35,814 nt of DNA, taken from the NCBI GenBank assembly GCA_022842825.1, contig JALHOU010000018.1, forward strand, positions 1 through 35,814, given 5' to 3'. The stretch comes from Rubrivivax sp. (GTDB lineage: Bacteria > Pseudomonadota > Gammaproteobacteria > Burkholderiales > Burkholderiaceae_C). This document shows positions 16,595 through 24,336 of this stretch, in pieces. Below the pieces are notes generated by a model. That model did not search any database. It was given only the letters and a program-made list of their open reading frames with translations, and had not been told where the DNA came from. Position numbers and translations under genes: made by a program. How positions within the stretch are numbered: position 1 is the first letter of the stretch; the number at the start of each line of letters is the position of its first letter.

Positions 16595-17521
16595 ATGGTT
16601 CGACCTCGCTTCGGACGAACCGGGGATCGGGCCCGGTTCGGGGTGCTCGTCTTCGACGACGAGCACGAGTTGACCATGGGCCGGGCACTGGCCGGCGCGA
16701 TGGGCTGGTCGCTCGGTATCGTGCAACGCCACGCCTTCCCCGACGGCGAGACGCGGCTGACACTGCCGCCTGAACTGCCCGCGCAGTTGGTGGTGTTGCG
16801 CGGCCTGCAGGACCCCAACGCCAAGCTCACCGAACTGCTGCTGGCCGCGGCGGGCGCACGCGAACTCGGGGCAGCCCGCCTGACCCTGGTGTGCCCCTAC
16901 CTCGCCTACATGCGCCAGGACATGGCCTTCCGGCCCGGCGAGGTGGTCAGCCAGCGCCACTTGGGCGCGCTGCTGGCACAGTCCTTCGACGGCGTGGTCA
17001 CGGTCGATCCGCACCTGCACCGCGTGGCCACGCTCGACGAGGTGTTGCCGGGACGGCGCGGTATGGCCCTGAGTGCCGCGCCGCTGCTCGGCCGCTATGT
17101 CGCCGGCAACGTGCCGGGCGCCCTGCTGCTGGCCCCGGACGAGGAGGCGGGCCGCTGGGTAAGGGCGGCCGCCGAGGCGGCGGCGCTGGACCATGCGGTG
17201 TGCGTCAAAGAGCGGCGCGGCGACCGCGATGTCGAGGTGTCTCTGCAGGGCGCGCCGGTGCGCGGGCGCGCCGTGGTCGTGCTCGACGACGTCGCCAGCA
17301 CCGGCCGCACGCTGGCTTCGGCGGCGCGCGCCGCCTTCGCGGCCGGTGCCGCGGAGGTCGACGTGGCGGTGACACACGCGCTCTTCGTCGGCGATGCCTT
17401 TGCGCATGTCGGCGCGGCCGGTGTGCGCAGGGTCTGGAGCAGCGACTGCGTGCCGCATACCAGCAATGCCGTGAGCGTGGTGCCGTTGCTGGCGCAGGCG
17501 CTGGGGCAGATGATGGAGTGA
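16595..17521 (+). CDS. Divergent ribose-phosphate pyrophosphokinase-like protein
   Basis: PRPP-synthetase family protein of 308 residues, with the N-terminal domain containing FPDGETRL and the C-terminal phosphoribosyltransferase domain whose PRPP loop is LDDVASTGRTL (Asp231, Asp232). The ATP/ribose-5-phosphate region reads YMRQDMAFRPGEVVSQ, then VDPHLHR, and the flexible loop KERRGDRDVE keeps basic residues. These features differ from the housekeeping Prs (ARQDRK, DLHAEQ) and resemble the archaeal-type/class III subgroup, which is often encoded beside a thymidine/AMP phosphorylase. No such partner is here. It may make PRPP or act in nucleoside salvage. A housekeeping prs is expected elsewhere. 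The start could also be a GTG about 15 codons downstream. Confidence 0.8.
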   Translation: MVRPRFGRTGDRARFGVLVFDDEHELTMGRALAGAMGWSLGIVQRHAFPDGETRLTLPPELPAQLVVLRGLQDPNAKLTELLLAAAGARELGAARLTLVCPYLAYMRQDMAFRPGEVVSQRHLGALLAQSFDGVVTVDPHLHRVATLDEVLPGRRGMALSAAPLLGRYVAGNVPGALLLAPDEEAGRWVRAAAEAAALDHAVCVKERRGDRDVEVSLQGAPVRGRAVVVLDDVASTGRTLASAARAAFAAGAAEVDVAVTHALFVGDAFAHVGAAGVRRVWSSDCVPHTSNAVSVVPLLAQALGQMME

Positions 17522-17525
17522 GCCG

Positions 17526-17929
17526 TTGAGCACGCCGGAACGCGTGCCGCTTTCCGAGTTGGCTGCCCTCATGGCGCCGGCCAGCCGCTGCCCTTCTGCG
17601 TGCTCGACGCCAATGACCCTCTGCTGCTCGCGCAAGGCGACGGACAGCCTCTTGCGCGCGACGCTCGAGGGAGACCTGTAGCCAGGCGAGATGGGGCGGC
17701 TCGTGCGCGCCGCCGACGTCACGTCGGCCAAGATCAGCCCGTGCGCGTTCCGTGTTGCGCATGCCCCGCAGTTCGCGGCGCGCCAGCTGTTCCACGAGGG
17801 GGTGTTGGCCGGTCACCGGGGCGCCGCGCCGCGATGCGAGCCAGACGGAGCTGGCCATCGTCGGGCCGCTCGCGCATGGGGCGCGTGCTGCCCGAGTCCG
17901 TGCAAGTGCTGCTGAAGCTGGGCCCCGTC
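17526..17929 (+). pseudogene. Degraded gene remnant
   Basis: The 414-bp gap between two well-preserved genes contains no intact frame but has coding-like pieces in different frames. From TTG 17526 the frame reads MSTPERVPLSELAALM. A shift near 17575 gives GQPLPFCVLDANDPLLLAQG, which resembles the start of c-di-GMP/HD-type signalling proteins of Burkholderiales, and the original frame then stops at 17681. A later piece reads ASQTELAIVGPLAHGA (from about 17838). This looks like a gene broken by frameshifts and deletions. The family assignment is a guess. Confidence 0.35.
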
Positions 17930-17935
17930 CGCCGG

Positions 17936-18682
17936 TCAGCCGTTGCGCCCCTGCGCGGCCACCGCGGCAGCTGCCTTGGCCACGGCCTCGGCGTCGCCGA
18001 GGTAGCGGCGGCCGATGGGCCGCAGCTCGGCGTCGAGCTCATAGACGAGCGGGATGCCGTTGGGGATGTTGAGGCCCACGATGTCGGTGTCGCTGATGCC
18101 GTCGAGGTACTTCACGAGGGCGCGGATGCTGTTGCCGTGCGCGGCGACGACGAGGCGCTGGCCGCTCTGGATGGCCGGCGCCAGGCGCTCGTTCCAGCAG
18201 GGCAGCACGCGCGCCACGGTGTCCTTCAGGCACTCCGTGAGCGGCACCTGTTCCGCTGGCAGGCGCGCGTAGCGCAGGTCGCCGCGCTGGCCGCGCGGGT
18301 CGGCCGCGTCGAGCGGCGGCGGCGGTGTGTCGTAGCTGCGGCGCCAGATCAGCACCTGCTCGTCGCCGTACTGGCGCGCCATGTCGGCCTTGTTCAGGCC
18401 CTGCAGCGCGCCGTAGTGGCGCTCGTTCAGCCGCCAGTCGTTGAGCACGGGCAGCCAGGTGCGATCCATCGCGTCGAGGCAGTGCCACAAGGTCCAGATC
18501 GCGCGCTTGAGCACCGAGGTGTAGGCGACATCGAATTCGAAGCCGCCGGCGCGCAGCAGCTCACCGGCCTGGCGGGCCTGCGTCACGCCGGTGTCGGTAA
18601 GTGGCACGTCGGTCCAGCCGGTGAAGCGGTTCTCGAGGTTCCAGGTGCTTTCGCCGTGGCGGATGAGGACGAGCTGGTGCAT
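17936..18682 (-). CDS. gpmA: 2,3-bisphosphoglycerate-dependent phosphoglycerate mutase
   Basis: Interconverts 3- and 2-phosphoglycerate in glycolysis and gluconeogenesis, in the cytosol. The 248-residue product starts [12 protein letters not shown] with the phospho-acceptor His9. It continues with the TGWTDVPLT segment, the [13 protein letters not shown] motif and the second catalytic histidine in [12 protein letters not shown]. The length is normal. ATG at 18682 is fixed by the conserved N-terminus. It is transcribed divergently from the rhodanese gene, with 77 bases between start codons that include a perfect TATAAT on the opposite strand. Confidence 0.97.
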   Translation of the reverse strand: MHQLVLIRHGESTWNLENRFTGWTDVPLTDTGVTQARQAGELLRAGGFEFDVAYTSVLKRAIWTLWHCLDAMDRTWLPVLNDWRLNERHYGALQGLNKADMARQYGDEQVLIWRRSYDTPPPPLDAADPRGQRGDLRYARLPAEQVPLTECLKDTVARVLPCWNERLAPAIQSGQRLVVAAHGNSIRALVKYLDGISDTDIVGLNIPNGIPLVYELDAELRPIGRRYLGDAEAVAKAAAAVAAQGRNG

Positions 18683-18721
18683 GGGGCAAGGGGTCGACGG
18701 GGCCCGGGGCGGGCCGAAAAC

Positions 18722-18727
18722 TATAAT
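18722..18727 (+). promoter_or_regulatory. -10 box upstream of the rhodanese gene
   Basis: A perfect TATAAT lies 32 bases before the GTG start of the rhodanese gene, in the gpmA divergent gap. It is one of few AT-rich stretches here. The -35 region is weak, with only GTCGAC-like sequence at a poor distance. Confidence 0.55.
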
Positions 18728-18759
18728 TCGCCGCTTCTCCCGCACCGGCAGCACCCGTC

Positions 18760-19248
18760 GTGAAATTCTTCGTCGAGAACTGGGTCCTCATCCTCGTGGC
18801 GTTCGTCTCCGGCGGCATGCTGGTATGGCCCCTGGTGCGCAAGGGGGGTGCCGGCGGTTCGGTTCCCACCGCCGAGGCCGTGCGCCTGATCAACCGCGAG
18901 AAGGGCGTGCTCGTCGACGTGAGCGAGCCGAACGAGTACGCCGGCGGCCACGCCGCCGGCGCCCGCAACGTGCCGCTCGGGCAACTCGAAGGCAGCAAGG
19001 ACCTGCCCTCGAACAAGGCGTTGCCGTTGCTCGTGATGTGCCCCACCGGGGCGCGCGCCTCACGCGCCGCGGCCACGCTGCGCAAGGCCGGCTACGAACG
19101 CGCAGTGGTCGTGGCCGGCGGGACCGCCGCCTGGCGCGATGCGCAGTTGCCCGTCGAGCGAGCCGCCGAGGCGGCCCAGGTGGGCGACAAGTCCTCGGGC
19201 AAGGCTTCCGACAAGACCGCGGAGAAGGCCGCCGAGAAGTCGGCCTGA
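18760..19248 (+). CDS. Membrane-anchored rhodanese-like sulfurtransferase
   Basis: Protein of 162 residues. A single N-terminal membrane helix (about 5-24) is followed by a rhodanese domain (about 35-130) with the active-site loop CPTGAR, catalytic Cys94, and ends in a Lys/Ala/Ser-rich tail. Rhodanese domains carry persulfide sulfur from donors to acceptors. The true partner is unknown. The GTG start at 18760 gives the membrane helix directly at the N-terminus, as in homologues of this arrangement. It precedes grxC and secB, a common betaproteobacterial order (gpmA, rhodanese, grxC, secB, gpsA). Confidence 0.9.
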   Translation: MKFFVENWVLILVAFVSGGMLVWPLVRKGGAGGSVPTAEAVRLINREKGVLVDVSEPNEYAGGHAAGARNVPLGQLEGSKDLPSNKALPLLVMCPTGARASRAAATLRKAGYERAVVVAGGTAAWRDAQLPVERAAEAAQVGDKSSGKASDKTAEKAAEKSA

Positions 19249-19358
19249 TCGTGGGTGCAAGCGGCCGGCGCCGAGCGCGCCCGCCGCGCCCGGCCGACAA
19301 TCGGCTCGCTTTCAAAACAGCCGGGCGCGTCGTCGATGCGTGCCCCGAGGACGACTGC

Positions 19359-19622
19359 ATGAACCCGGTGAAGATGTACACGACGCAGGTCTGCCCGTAC
19401 TGCGTGCGCGCCAAGGCGCTGCTCAAGCAGCGCGGCGTGGCCGAGATCGAGGAGATCCGCGTCGACCTGGACCCCGCGCAGCGCGACCACATGGTGAACC
19501 TCACCGGGCGGCGCACGGTGCCGCAGATCTTCATCGGCGACACGCATGTCGGCGGCTGCGACGATCTGGTCGCGCTCGACCAGGCCGGGCGCCTGATGCC
19601 GCTGCTCGGCGCGGGCCGATAA
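19359..19622 (+). CDS. grxC: Glutaredoxin 3
   Basis: Small glutathione-dependent dithiol oxidoreductase of 87 residues with a thioredoxin fold. The active site CPYC is at 12-15, the cis-proline TVPQIFIG segment is in the middle, and the glutathione-binding GGCDDL motif follows. Length and motifs match GrxC. ATG at 19359 is fixed by the conserved N-terminal MYTTQVCPYC. Its position just before secB is conserved in beta- and gammaproteobacteria. The 110-bp gap before it holds a GACAAT -10-like hexamer (19296-19301). Confidence 0.95.
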   Translation: MNPVKMYTTQVCPYCVRAKALLKQRGVAEIEEIRVDLDPAQRDHMVNLTGRRTVPQIFIGDTHVGGCDDLVALDQAGRLMPLLGAGR

Positions 19623-19733
19623 TCCGCCGTTCCGGCCACGCGCGCCGTGGCCCCACGCGAACTGCGCCCCGGCCGCGGCGGCGGGCCGACTGTGCTCTCC
19701 CGCCTTCCCGCCTGCCCCCTACCGGACCCCATC

Positions 19734-20207
19734 ATGGCCGACGACGCGACCCCCGTATTCCAGATCCAGCGCATGTACCTGAAGGACCTGTCGCTGGAAC
19801 AACCCAACTCGCCGCAGATCCTGCTCGAGCAGGCGCAGCCGCAGGTCGACATCAACCTCGCCATGGGCGCCGAGCAGGTGGTCGAGGGCATCTACGAGGT
19901 CACGGTGACAGCCACGGTCACGACCAAGGTCGGCGAGAAGGTGCTCTTCCTGGTCGAGGCCAAGCAGGCCGGCATCTTCGAGATCCGCAACGTGCCCGAC
20001 GACCAGATGCAGGGCATCGTCGGTGTCGTCTGCCCGCAGATGGTGTACCCGTACCTGCGCGCCATCGTCTCCGACGTCTGCACGCGCGCCGGCTTCCCGC
20101 CGATCGTGCTCACGGAAGTCAACTTCCAGGCCATGTTCGAGGCCCAGATGCAGCAGCAGGCGGCGGCCGCCAACGGCGGCTCGCGCATCATCACCGGCGC
20201 CAACTGA
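19734..20207 (+). CDS. secB: Protein-export chaperone SecB
   Basis: Cytosolic tetrameric chaperone that keeps preproteins unfolded and hands them to SecA. The 157-residue product has the family signature with [17 protein letters not shown] near the N-terminus, ANLGIYEVT-like beta strands reading [12 protein letters not shown], and the conserved [13 protein letters not shown] helix region. It ends in a flexible Gln/Ala-rich tail. ATG at 19734 gives the standard MADD-type start. A GATAAT hexamer at 19618-19623, overlapping the grxC stop, could serve as a promoter for secB and gpsA. Confidence 0.97.
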   Translation: MADDATPVFQIQRMYLKDLSLEQPNSPQILLEQAQPQVDINLAMGAEQVVEGIYEVTVTATVTTKVGEKVLFLVEAKQAGIFEIRNVPDDQMQGIVGVVCPQMVYPYLRAIVSDVCTRAGFPPIVLTEVNFQAMFEAQMQQQAAAANGGSRIITGAN

Positions 20208-20253
20208 GGCGCCGCGGCGCCGTGCGGCGCATGGCACAGGAGGCCCGGCCGCG

Positions 20254-21252
20254 ATGAAGATCGCCGTCTTCGGCGCCGGCGCCTGGGGCACCGCCATCGC
20301 GATGGCCGCCACCGCCCGCCAGCACGATGTGCTGTTGTGGGCGCGCGATGCGTCGCAGGCCACGGCGATGCAGCGCGAGCGCCGCAACACCCGCTACCTG
20401 CCCGAGGTGGCGCTGCCGCCGGCGCTGCAGGTGGGCGCGGACGAACGCATTGCGCTCGCGCATGGCGCGCACGGGCTCACCGTCCTGGCCACGCCCATGT
20501 CGGCACTGCGCGAGCGGTTGGCGGCCATCTCCGACGGACGGCCGGTGCTGTGGCTGAGCAAGGGTTTCGAATCGGGCACAGGCGCGCTCGGGCACGAGGT
20601 CGCGCTGGCCGTGGCCAGCGCCGCTTCGGGCGGTGCCGCCGGCGCGCGCGGCGTGCTTTCCGGCCCGAGCTTCGCGCTCGAGGTGGCGCGCGGGCAGCCC
20701 ACCGCGCTGGTGGCAGCCAGTGCCGACGCTGCCCTGGCCGCGGCGGCCGTGCAGGCGCTGCACGGCGAGACGCTGCGCGTGTACTCCTCCGCCGACATCG
20801 TCGGCGTCGAGGTCGGTGGAGCGGTGAAGAACGTGCTCGCCATCGCCGTGGGCGCGCTCGACGGCATGCAACTCGGGCTGAACGCGCGCGCCGCGCTCAT
20901 CACGCGCGGCCTCGCCGAGATGACGCGCCTGGGTGTAGCGCTCGGGGCGCAGCCGGCCACGTTCATGGGCCTGTCGGGCCTCGGCGATCTCGTGCTCACG
21001 GCCACCGGCGACCTCTCGCGCAACCGGCGCGTGGGCATGCTGCTGGCCGCCGGGCACACGCTTGCCGAGGCGCTGGCGGCGCTCGGCCACGTGGCCGAGG
21101 GCGTGTCGACGGCACCCATGGTGCTGGCGCGGGCGCAGCGGCTGGGCGTGGACATGCCGATCACCGCCTGCGTCGTCGCCCTGCTCGAGGGCCGGCTCGC
21201 GGTGCGCGAAGCGCTGGCGCGCCTGATGTCGCGCGACGCACGGCCTGAGTAG
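20254..21252 (+). CDS. gpsA: Glycerol-3-phosphate dehydrogenase [NAD(P)+]
   Basis: Reduces dihydroxyacetone phosphate to sn-glycerol 3-phosphate for phospholipid synthesis, upstream of acyltransferases such as PlsC. The 332-residue protein begins with the nucleotide-binding FGAGAWGTA motif. It carries the [12 protein letters not shown] segment, and the catalytic lysine Lys192 lies in [13 protein letters not shown], followed by the [14 protein letters not shown] motif. A clear ribosome-binding site, AGGAGG at 20238-20243, precedes the ATG. It is 46 bases after secB and probably co-transcribed. A small hairpin (21255-21271) follows the stop. Confidence 0.97.
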   Translation: MKIAVFGAGAWGTAIAMAATARQHDVLLWARDASQATAMQRERRNTRYLPEVALPPALQVGADERIALAHGAHGLTVLATPMSALRERLAAISDGRPVLWLSKGFESGTGALGHEVALAVASAASGGAAGARGVLSGPSFALEVARGQPTALVAASADAALAAAAVQALHGETLRVYSSADIVGVEVGGAVKNVLAIAVGALDGMQLGLNARAALITRGLAEMTRLGVALGAQPATFMGLSGLGDLVLTATGDLSRNRRVGMLLAAGHTLAEALAALGHVAEGVSTAPMVLARAQRLGVDMPITACVVALLEGRLAVREALARLMSRDARPE

Positions 21253-21254
21253 CG

Positions 21255-21271
21255 CGCCGAGTGCCTCGGCG
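21255..21271. terminator. Weak hairpin between convergent gpsA and trmL
   Basis: CGCCGAG and CTCGGCG form a perfect 7-bp stem around a three-base loop, just after the gpsA stop. There is no T-run on either strand, so intrinsic termination is doubtful. Confidence 0.3.
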
Positions 21272-21336
21272 CCGGCTTCGCAACGCGGCGCATGACAGTC
21301 CGCCAGGCCCGCCCTGCGAGCGCCACGCGAGCGGTT

Positions 21337-21807
21337 TCAGCTGCCGCCGGCGTACCCGGCTTGGCGCCAGCCTTCGAAGACGACCACCGCCACGGCGTTG
21401 CTGAGGTTGAGGCTGCGCTGGCCCGGACGCATCGGCAGGCGCAGCTTCTGCGCCGGCGCCAGGCTGTCGCGCAGCGCCTCGGGCAGGCCGCGGGTCTCGC
21501 TGCCGAAGACGAGCCAGTCGCCGGCGCTGAAGCGGACGCCGCCGAAGCACGCCTCGCCGCGCGTCGTGAAGGCGAAGAGCCGCTCAGCGGGCGGTTGCTC
21601 GCCGGCCAGCAGCGCCGCCCACGAGGCATGCCGGCGTACGGAGGCGTACTCGTGGTAGTCGAGCCCGGCGCGCCGCAGCAGGCGGTCTTCCATCGCAAAG
21701 CCGAGCGGCTCCACGAGGTGCAGCGAGCAGCCGGTATTGGCCGCCAGGCGGATCACGTTGCCGGTGTTCGGTGGGATCTCGGGCTCGACGAGGACGATGT
21801 GGAACAT
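21337..21807 (-). CDS. trmL: tRNA (cytidine(34)-2'-O)-methyltransferase TrmL
   Basis: SPOUT-family methyltransferase that modifies the wobble ribose of tRNA-Leu. The 156-residue protein is the right length and shows the N-terminal IVLVEPEIPPNTGNVIRL motif, the central LVFGSETRGLP motif and the C-terminal trefoil-knot segment RSLNLSNAVAVVVFE. ATG at 21807 is fixed by the conserved N-terminus MFHIVLVEPE. It lies 42 bases downstream of comF on the same strand, so the two are probably co-transcribed. Confidence 0.95.
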   Translation of the reverse strand: MFHIVLVEPEIPPNTGNVIRLAANTGCSLHLVEPLGFAMEDRLLRRAGLDYHEYASVRRHASWAALLAGEQPPAERLFAFTTRGEACFGGVRFSAGDWLVFGSETRGLPEALRDSLAPAQKLRLPMRPGQRSLNLSNAVAVVVFEGWRQAGYAGGS

Positions 21808-21849
21808 GTCTTGGCGGCGTGGCGGAGGCGATGCGGCGCCTTGGCGCGA

Positions 21850-22596
21850 TCAGGCAGGCGCCGGTGTCCGCGCCAGCACCCACAGCTGAACCGAACGGGC
21901 GCCGCCGCGCAGCAGCGCTGCGGCCGCCTCGCGCGCCGTGGCACCGGTGGTCATGACGTCGTCGACCAGCGCGACATCCTGCCCCAAGATCTGGCCTGTG
22001 TTCCCCGGGCGGGCAGTCTGCCCCGCTGGGGCGAAGGCGTTGCGCAGGTTGCGCCGGCGCTCGGCGCTGGACAGCCCTGCCTGCGCCGGGGTGTCGAGCA
22101 CGCGTTGCAGTGCGCCAGGCGTGGCGCGCAGGCCGCGGCTGCGCGCCACGCGCCGGGCCAGCTCCCAGGCCTGGTTGTAGCCCCGCTCGGCCAGACGCGA
22201 TGGCGCCAGCGGCACGGGCACGACGAGCCCGGGCAGGGCGGTGGTGGGCGAAGGCTCGGCGCTGCGCGATGGCTTCAGCTCGCGCTCGATGGCTTCGACC
22301 AGCAACGAGGCCAACGGCCCCGCGAGCTCGACGCGTCGATGGAACTTGAAGGCCGTGATCAGGCGGTCCCACGGAAAGCCGTAGTCCAGCGCGCAAACCG
22401 TGCGCACGAACGGCGGCGGGTCGCCCTGGCAGCCGCCGCAGGTGGCGGCGCCCGTGGCGAGCGCGAGACCGCAGCGCCGGCAGCGCGTCCGCTGCGGCGC
22501 GTGGGCTTGCCGACAGGCGCGACACAGCAGCCCCACGCCCCAGCCGCGGCACACCTCGCACTGGCTGGGCAGCAAGGCGAGGGTGCCGATGAGCAT
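21850..22596 (-). CDS. ComF family protein (phosphoribosyltransferase-like)
   Basis: Protein of 248 residues with the double zinc-ribbon N-terminus seen in ComF/GntX proteins: cysteine pairs at 13/16, 25/28, 39/42 and 53/56. The phosphoribosyltransferase domain follows, with its PRPP loop VALVDDVMTTGATARE and a GYNQAWELAR motif. The family takes part in DNA uptake or in use of DNA as a nutrient; the exact biochemistry is unclear. The start at 22596 gives MLIGTLALLPSQCEVC, putting the first cysteine pair near the N-terminus. The gene is divergent from the methyltransferase gene, with only 21 bases between start codons. Confidence 0.9.
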   Translation of the reverse strand: MLIGTLALLPSQCEVCRGWGVGLLCRACRQAHAPQRTRCRRCGLALATGAATCGGCQGDPPPFVRTVCALDYGFPWDRLITAFKFHRRVELAGPLASLLVEAIERELKPSRSAEPSPTTALPGLVVPVPLAPSRLAERGYNQAWELARRVARSRGLRATPGALQRVLDTPAQAGLSSAERRRNLRNAFAPAGQTARPGNTGQILGQDVALVDDVMTTGATAREAAAALLRGGARSVQLWVLARTPAPA

Positions 22597-22604
22597 CGGC
22601 TCAA

Positions 22605-22610
22605 TATACT
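22605..22610 (+). promoter_or_regulatory. -10 box of the methyltransferase gene, spaced for a leaderless mRNA
   Basis: TATACT sits in the 21-bp gap between divergent comF and methyltransferase start codons and ends seven bases before the ATG at 22618. There is no Shine-Dalgarno sequence, and transcription would begin at the start codon. The -35 region would lie inside comF and is not recognisable. Confidence 0.45.
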
Positions 22611-22617
22611 GCCCGCG

Positions 22618-23541
22618 ATGGGTGAAGGCGTTCCCGACTCCACGACGCGGCGCCCGCTCGACGCCCGCGCCCTGAGCCGCCACGTGGCAAGGCTGATGCA
22701 GCAGCCGGCGCCCTGGCTGCACGAAGAGGTGGCGCGGCGCATGGCTGAGCGCCTCGGGTTGCTGAAACAGCCGCGACGGCACATCGTCGACTGGGGCGCC
22801 AGGCTGGGCGGCAGCGAAGCGGCGCTTCGTGCGGCCAGCCCCCAGGCCCGGCGCGTCGCGGCGGAGGTCTTCGCCGTGGAAGAGGTGCCCCGCCCGCTGG
22901 CGCCCGCGCCGTGGTGGTCGGCCCGGCGCTGGATGCCCGCGGCGGCGGCCGCGCCTGCCTTGCCCGAGGCGGCACTGCCCGAAGGCGCGGCCGACCTGCT
23001 GTGGTCGAACATGGTGCTGCATCACCTGGCCGACCCGCGCCAGGGCATGGCGCGCTGGCTGCGGTTGCTCGCGGTGGATGGCCTGCTCATGTTCTCCACT
23101 CTCGGGCCGGGCACGCTCCAGTCACTGCGCCGGCTGTATGCCGTTCAGCGCTGGCCGGCCCCGCACGCGCCCTTCGTCGACATGCACGACCTCGGCGACA
23201 TGCTGGTGCAAGCCGGCTTCGCCGACCCGGTGATGGACCAGGAGGTCATCACGCTCACCTGGGCCACGCCGGCTGCGGCGCTGGCCGAGTTGCGGCAGCT
23301 GGGTGGCAATGCCGACCCCGGGCGGCATCCCGGCCTGCGCACGCCGCGTTGGCGCGTGGCGCTCGAGCAGGCGCTGTCTTCGGCGCGTCCGGACGGGCGG
23401 GTCGCACTGGAGTTCGAGGTCGTCTATGGGCATGCCGTGCGGCCACAGCCACGCGCCAGGATGGCCGCCGAGACCGCCGTCGCGCTGGACGACGTGCGCG
23501 GCATGCTGCGGGCGCGCGCGCCGAGAGGCCCCACCCGCTGA
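22618..23541 (+). CDS. BioC-like SAM-dependent methyltransferase
   Basis: Protein of 307 residues resembling BioC (malonyl-ACP O-methyltransferase of biotin synthesis) in its C-terminal half: SNMVLHHLADP, then a FVDMHDLGDMLVQAGFADPVMD segment split by short loops, and a Leu-rich QLGGNA motif. The glycine-rich SAM-binding motif I is unusual, reading VDWGARLGG instead of the common LDLGCGTG pattern, and the following acidic/ML motif is not evident. It may bind SAM in an altered way or be non-catalytic. The context (comF, trmL, oxidase genes) contains no other biotin gene, so BioC activity is only a possibility. ATG 22618 gives a start right after the -10 box. Confidence 0.75.
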   Translation: MGEGVPDSTTRRPLDARALSRHVARLMQQPAPWLHEEVARRMAERLGLLKQPRRHIVDWGARLGGSEAALRAASPQARRVAAEVFAVEEVPRPLAPAPWWSARRWMPAAAAAPALPEAALPEGAADLLWSNMVLHHLADPRQGMARWLRLLAVDGLLMFSTLGPGTLQSLRRLYAVQRWPAPHAPFVDMHDLGDMLVQAGFADPVMDQEVITLTWATPAAALAELRQLGGNADPGRHPGLRTPRWRVALEQALSSARPDGRVALEFEVVYGHAVRPQPRARMAAETAVALDDVRGMLRARAPRGPTR

Positions 23542-23543
23542 GC

Positions 23544-23549
23544 TAGAAT
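23544..23549 (+). promoter_or_regulatory. -10 box and leader of the oxidase operon
   Basis: TAGAAT follows the methyltransferase stop directly and would drive DUF2244-coxB-coxA with a leader of about 110 bases. A run of six T (23558-23563) comes after CGCGCGC and could also act as a weak terminator for the upstream gene together with GCGCGCG at 23514-23520. No consensus -35 box is seen. Confidence 0.4.
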
Positions 23550-23665
23550 CCGCGCGCTTTTTTGACCCGGCGCGAAGACGACTTTGCCGCCACGGTCGAA
23601 GCAGTCTTGATGGCCCACGCGGCGACCGCGCGACGGGCCTTGCAAAACTTCAGATCCATGACCCG

Positions 23666-24325
23666 ATGACCGCCACATTTGTCCCCAGTTCCTGGCCCGC
23701 GCCCATGGCGCCGCTGCGCCATGGGGGTGAGTCGGGGCTGGCCGGGCGGGGGGATCTCTCGCGCGAGCCGGCCTTGCGCTTCGGGCGCGAGGTGGCGCTG
23801 TCGCACGAGCGCGGCGCGGCGCGGGCGCTGCAATGGCAGCTGCGTCGCAACTGCTCGATCTCGCCGCGTCAGATGCTTGCGGCCTACGCGCTGCTGTGCA
23901 TGATCTCGCTCGCGGTGGCCCTGTTCTTCTGGTTCACCGGCGCGCGCGTCGTGCTCGCTTTCACCGGGTTCGAGCTGATGCTGCTCGGCGCGGCCATGCT
24001 TCTGTTCGCCCGCCATGCCGGCGACGGCGAGACGCTCACCCTCGTAGGCCGATCGCTGCTGGTCGAGCGGGCTGTCGGCGCGCGGGTCGAGCGCAATGCC
24101 TTCAGCGCCGACTGGCTGACCGTCGAGCCGGCGGCCGGGCAGAACTCGCTGGTCGAGCTGGCCGGCCAGGGGCGCACGATGCGGGTGGGGCGCTTCCTGC
24201 GGCCCGAGTTGCGCGCCGACTTTGCGCGTGAACTGCGTCGGTCCATGCGCCGGATTCCCAGGGTCGACAACGAAGCGGCGCCGTCCGGCCCCAGCGGGCG
24301 GGACAAGTCGAGAGACAAGAACTGA
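23666..24325 (+). CDS. DUF2244 membrane protein upstream of coxB
   Basis: Protein of 219 residues with two closely spaced membrane helices (about 70-90 and 94-115) followed by a soluble domain carrying the DUF2244-type VGRSLLVERAVG and RVGRFLRPELRADFARELRR segments. Many alpha- and betaproteobacterial cytochrome oxidase loci have such a gene in front of subunit II. Its function is not known; a role in oxidase assembly or stability is inferred from context. ATG 23666 gives a sensible N-terminus. The gene ends 11 bases before coxB, so they form one operon. The first about 60 residues are polar and variable. Confidence 0.82.
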   Translation: MTATFVPSSWPAPMAPLRHGGESGLAGRGDLSREPALRFGREVALSHERGAARALQWQLRRNCSISPRQMLAAYALLCMISLAVALFFWFTGARVVLAFTGFELMLLGAAMLLFARHAGDGETLTLVGRSLLVERAVGARVERNAFSADWLTVEPAAGQNSLVELAGQGRTMRVGRFLRPELRADFARELRRSMRRIPRVDNEAAPSGPSGRDKSRDKN

Positions 24326-24336
24326 ACGAGCAACCG

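Noticed and set aside
21292-22617. Forward frame upstream of the methyltransferase that would make a 749-residue protein
   Set aside because: It lies antisense to trmL and comF, both clearly real. The methyltransferase has its own start at 22618.
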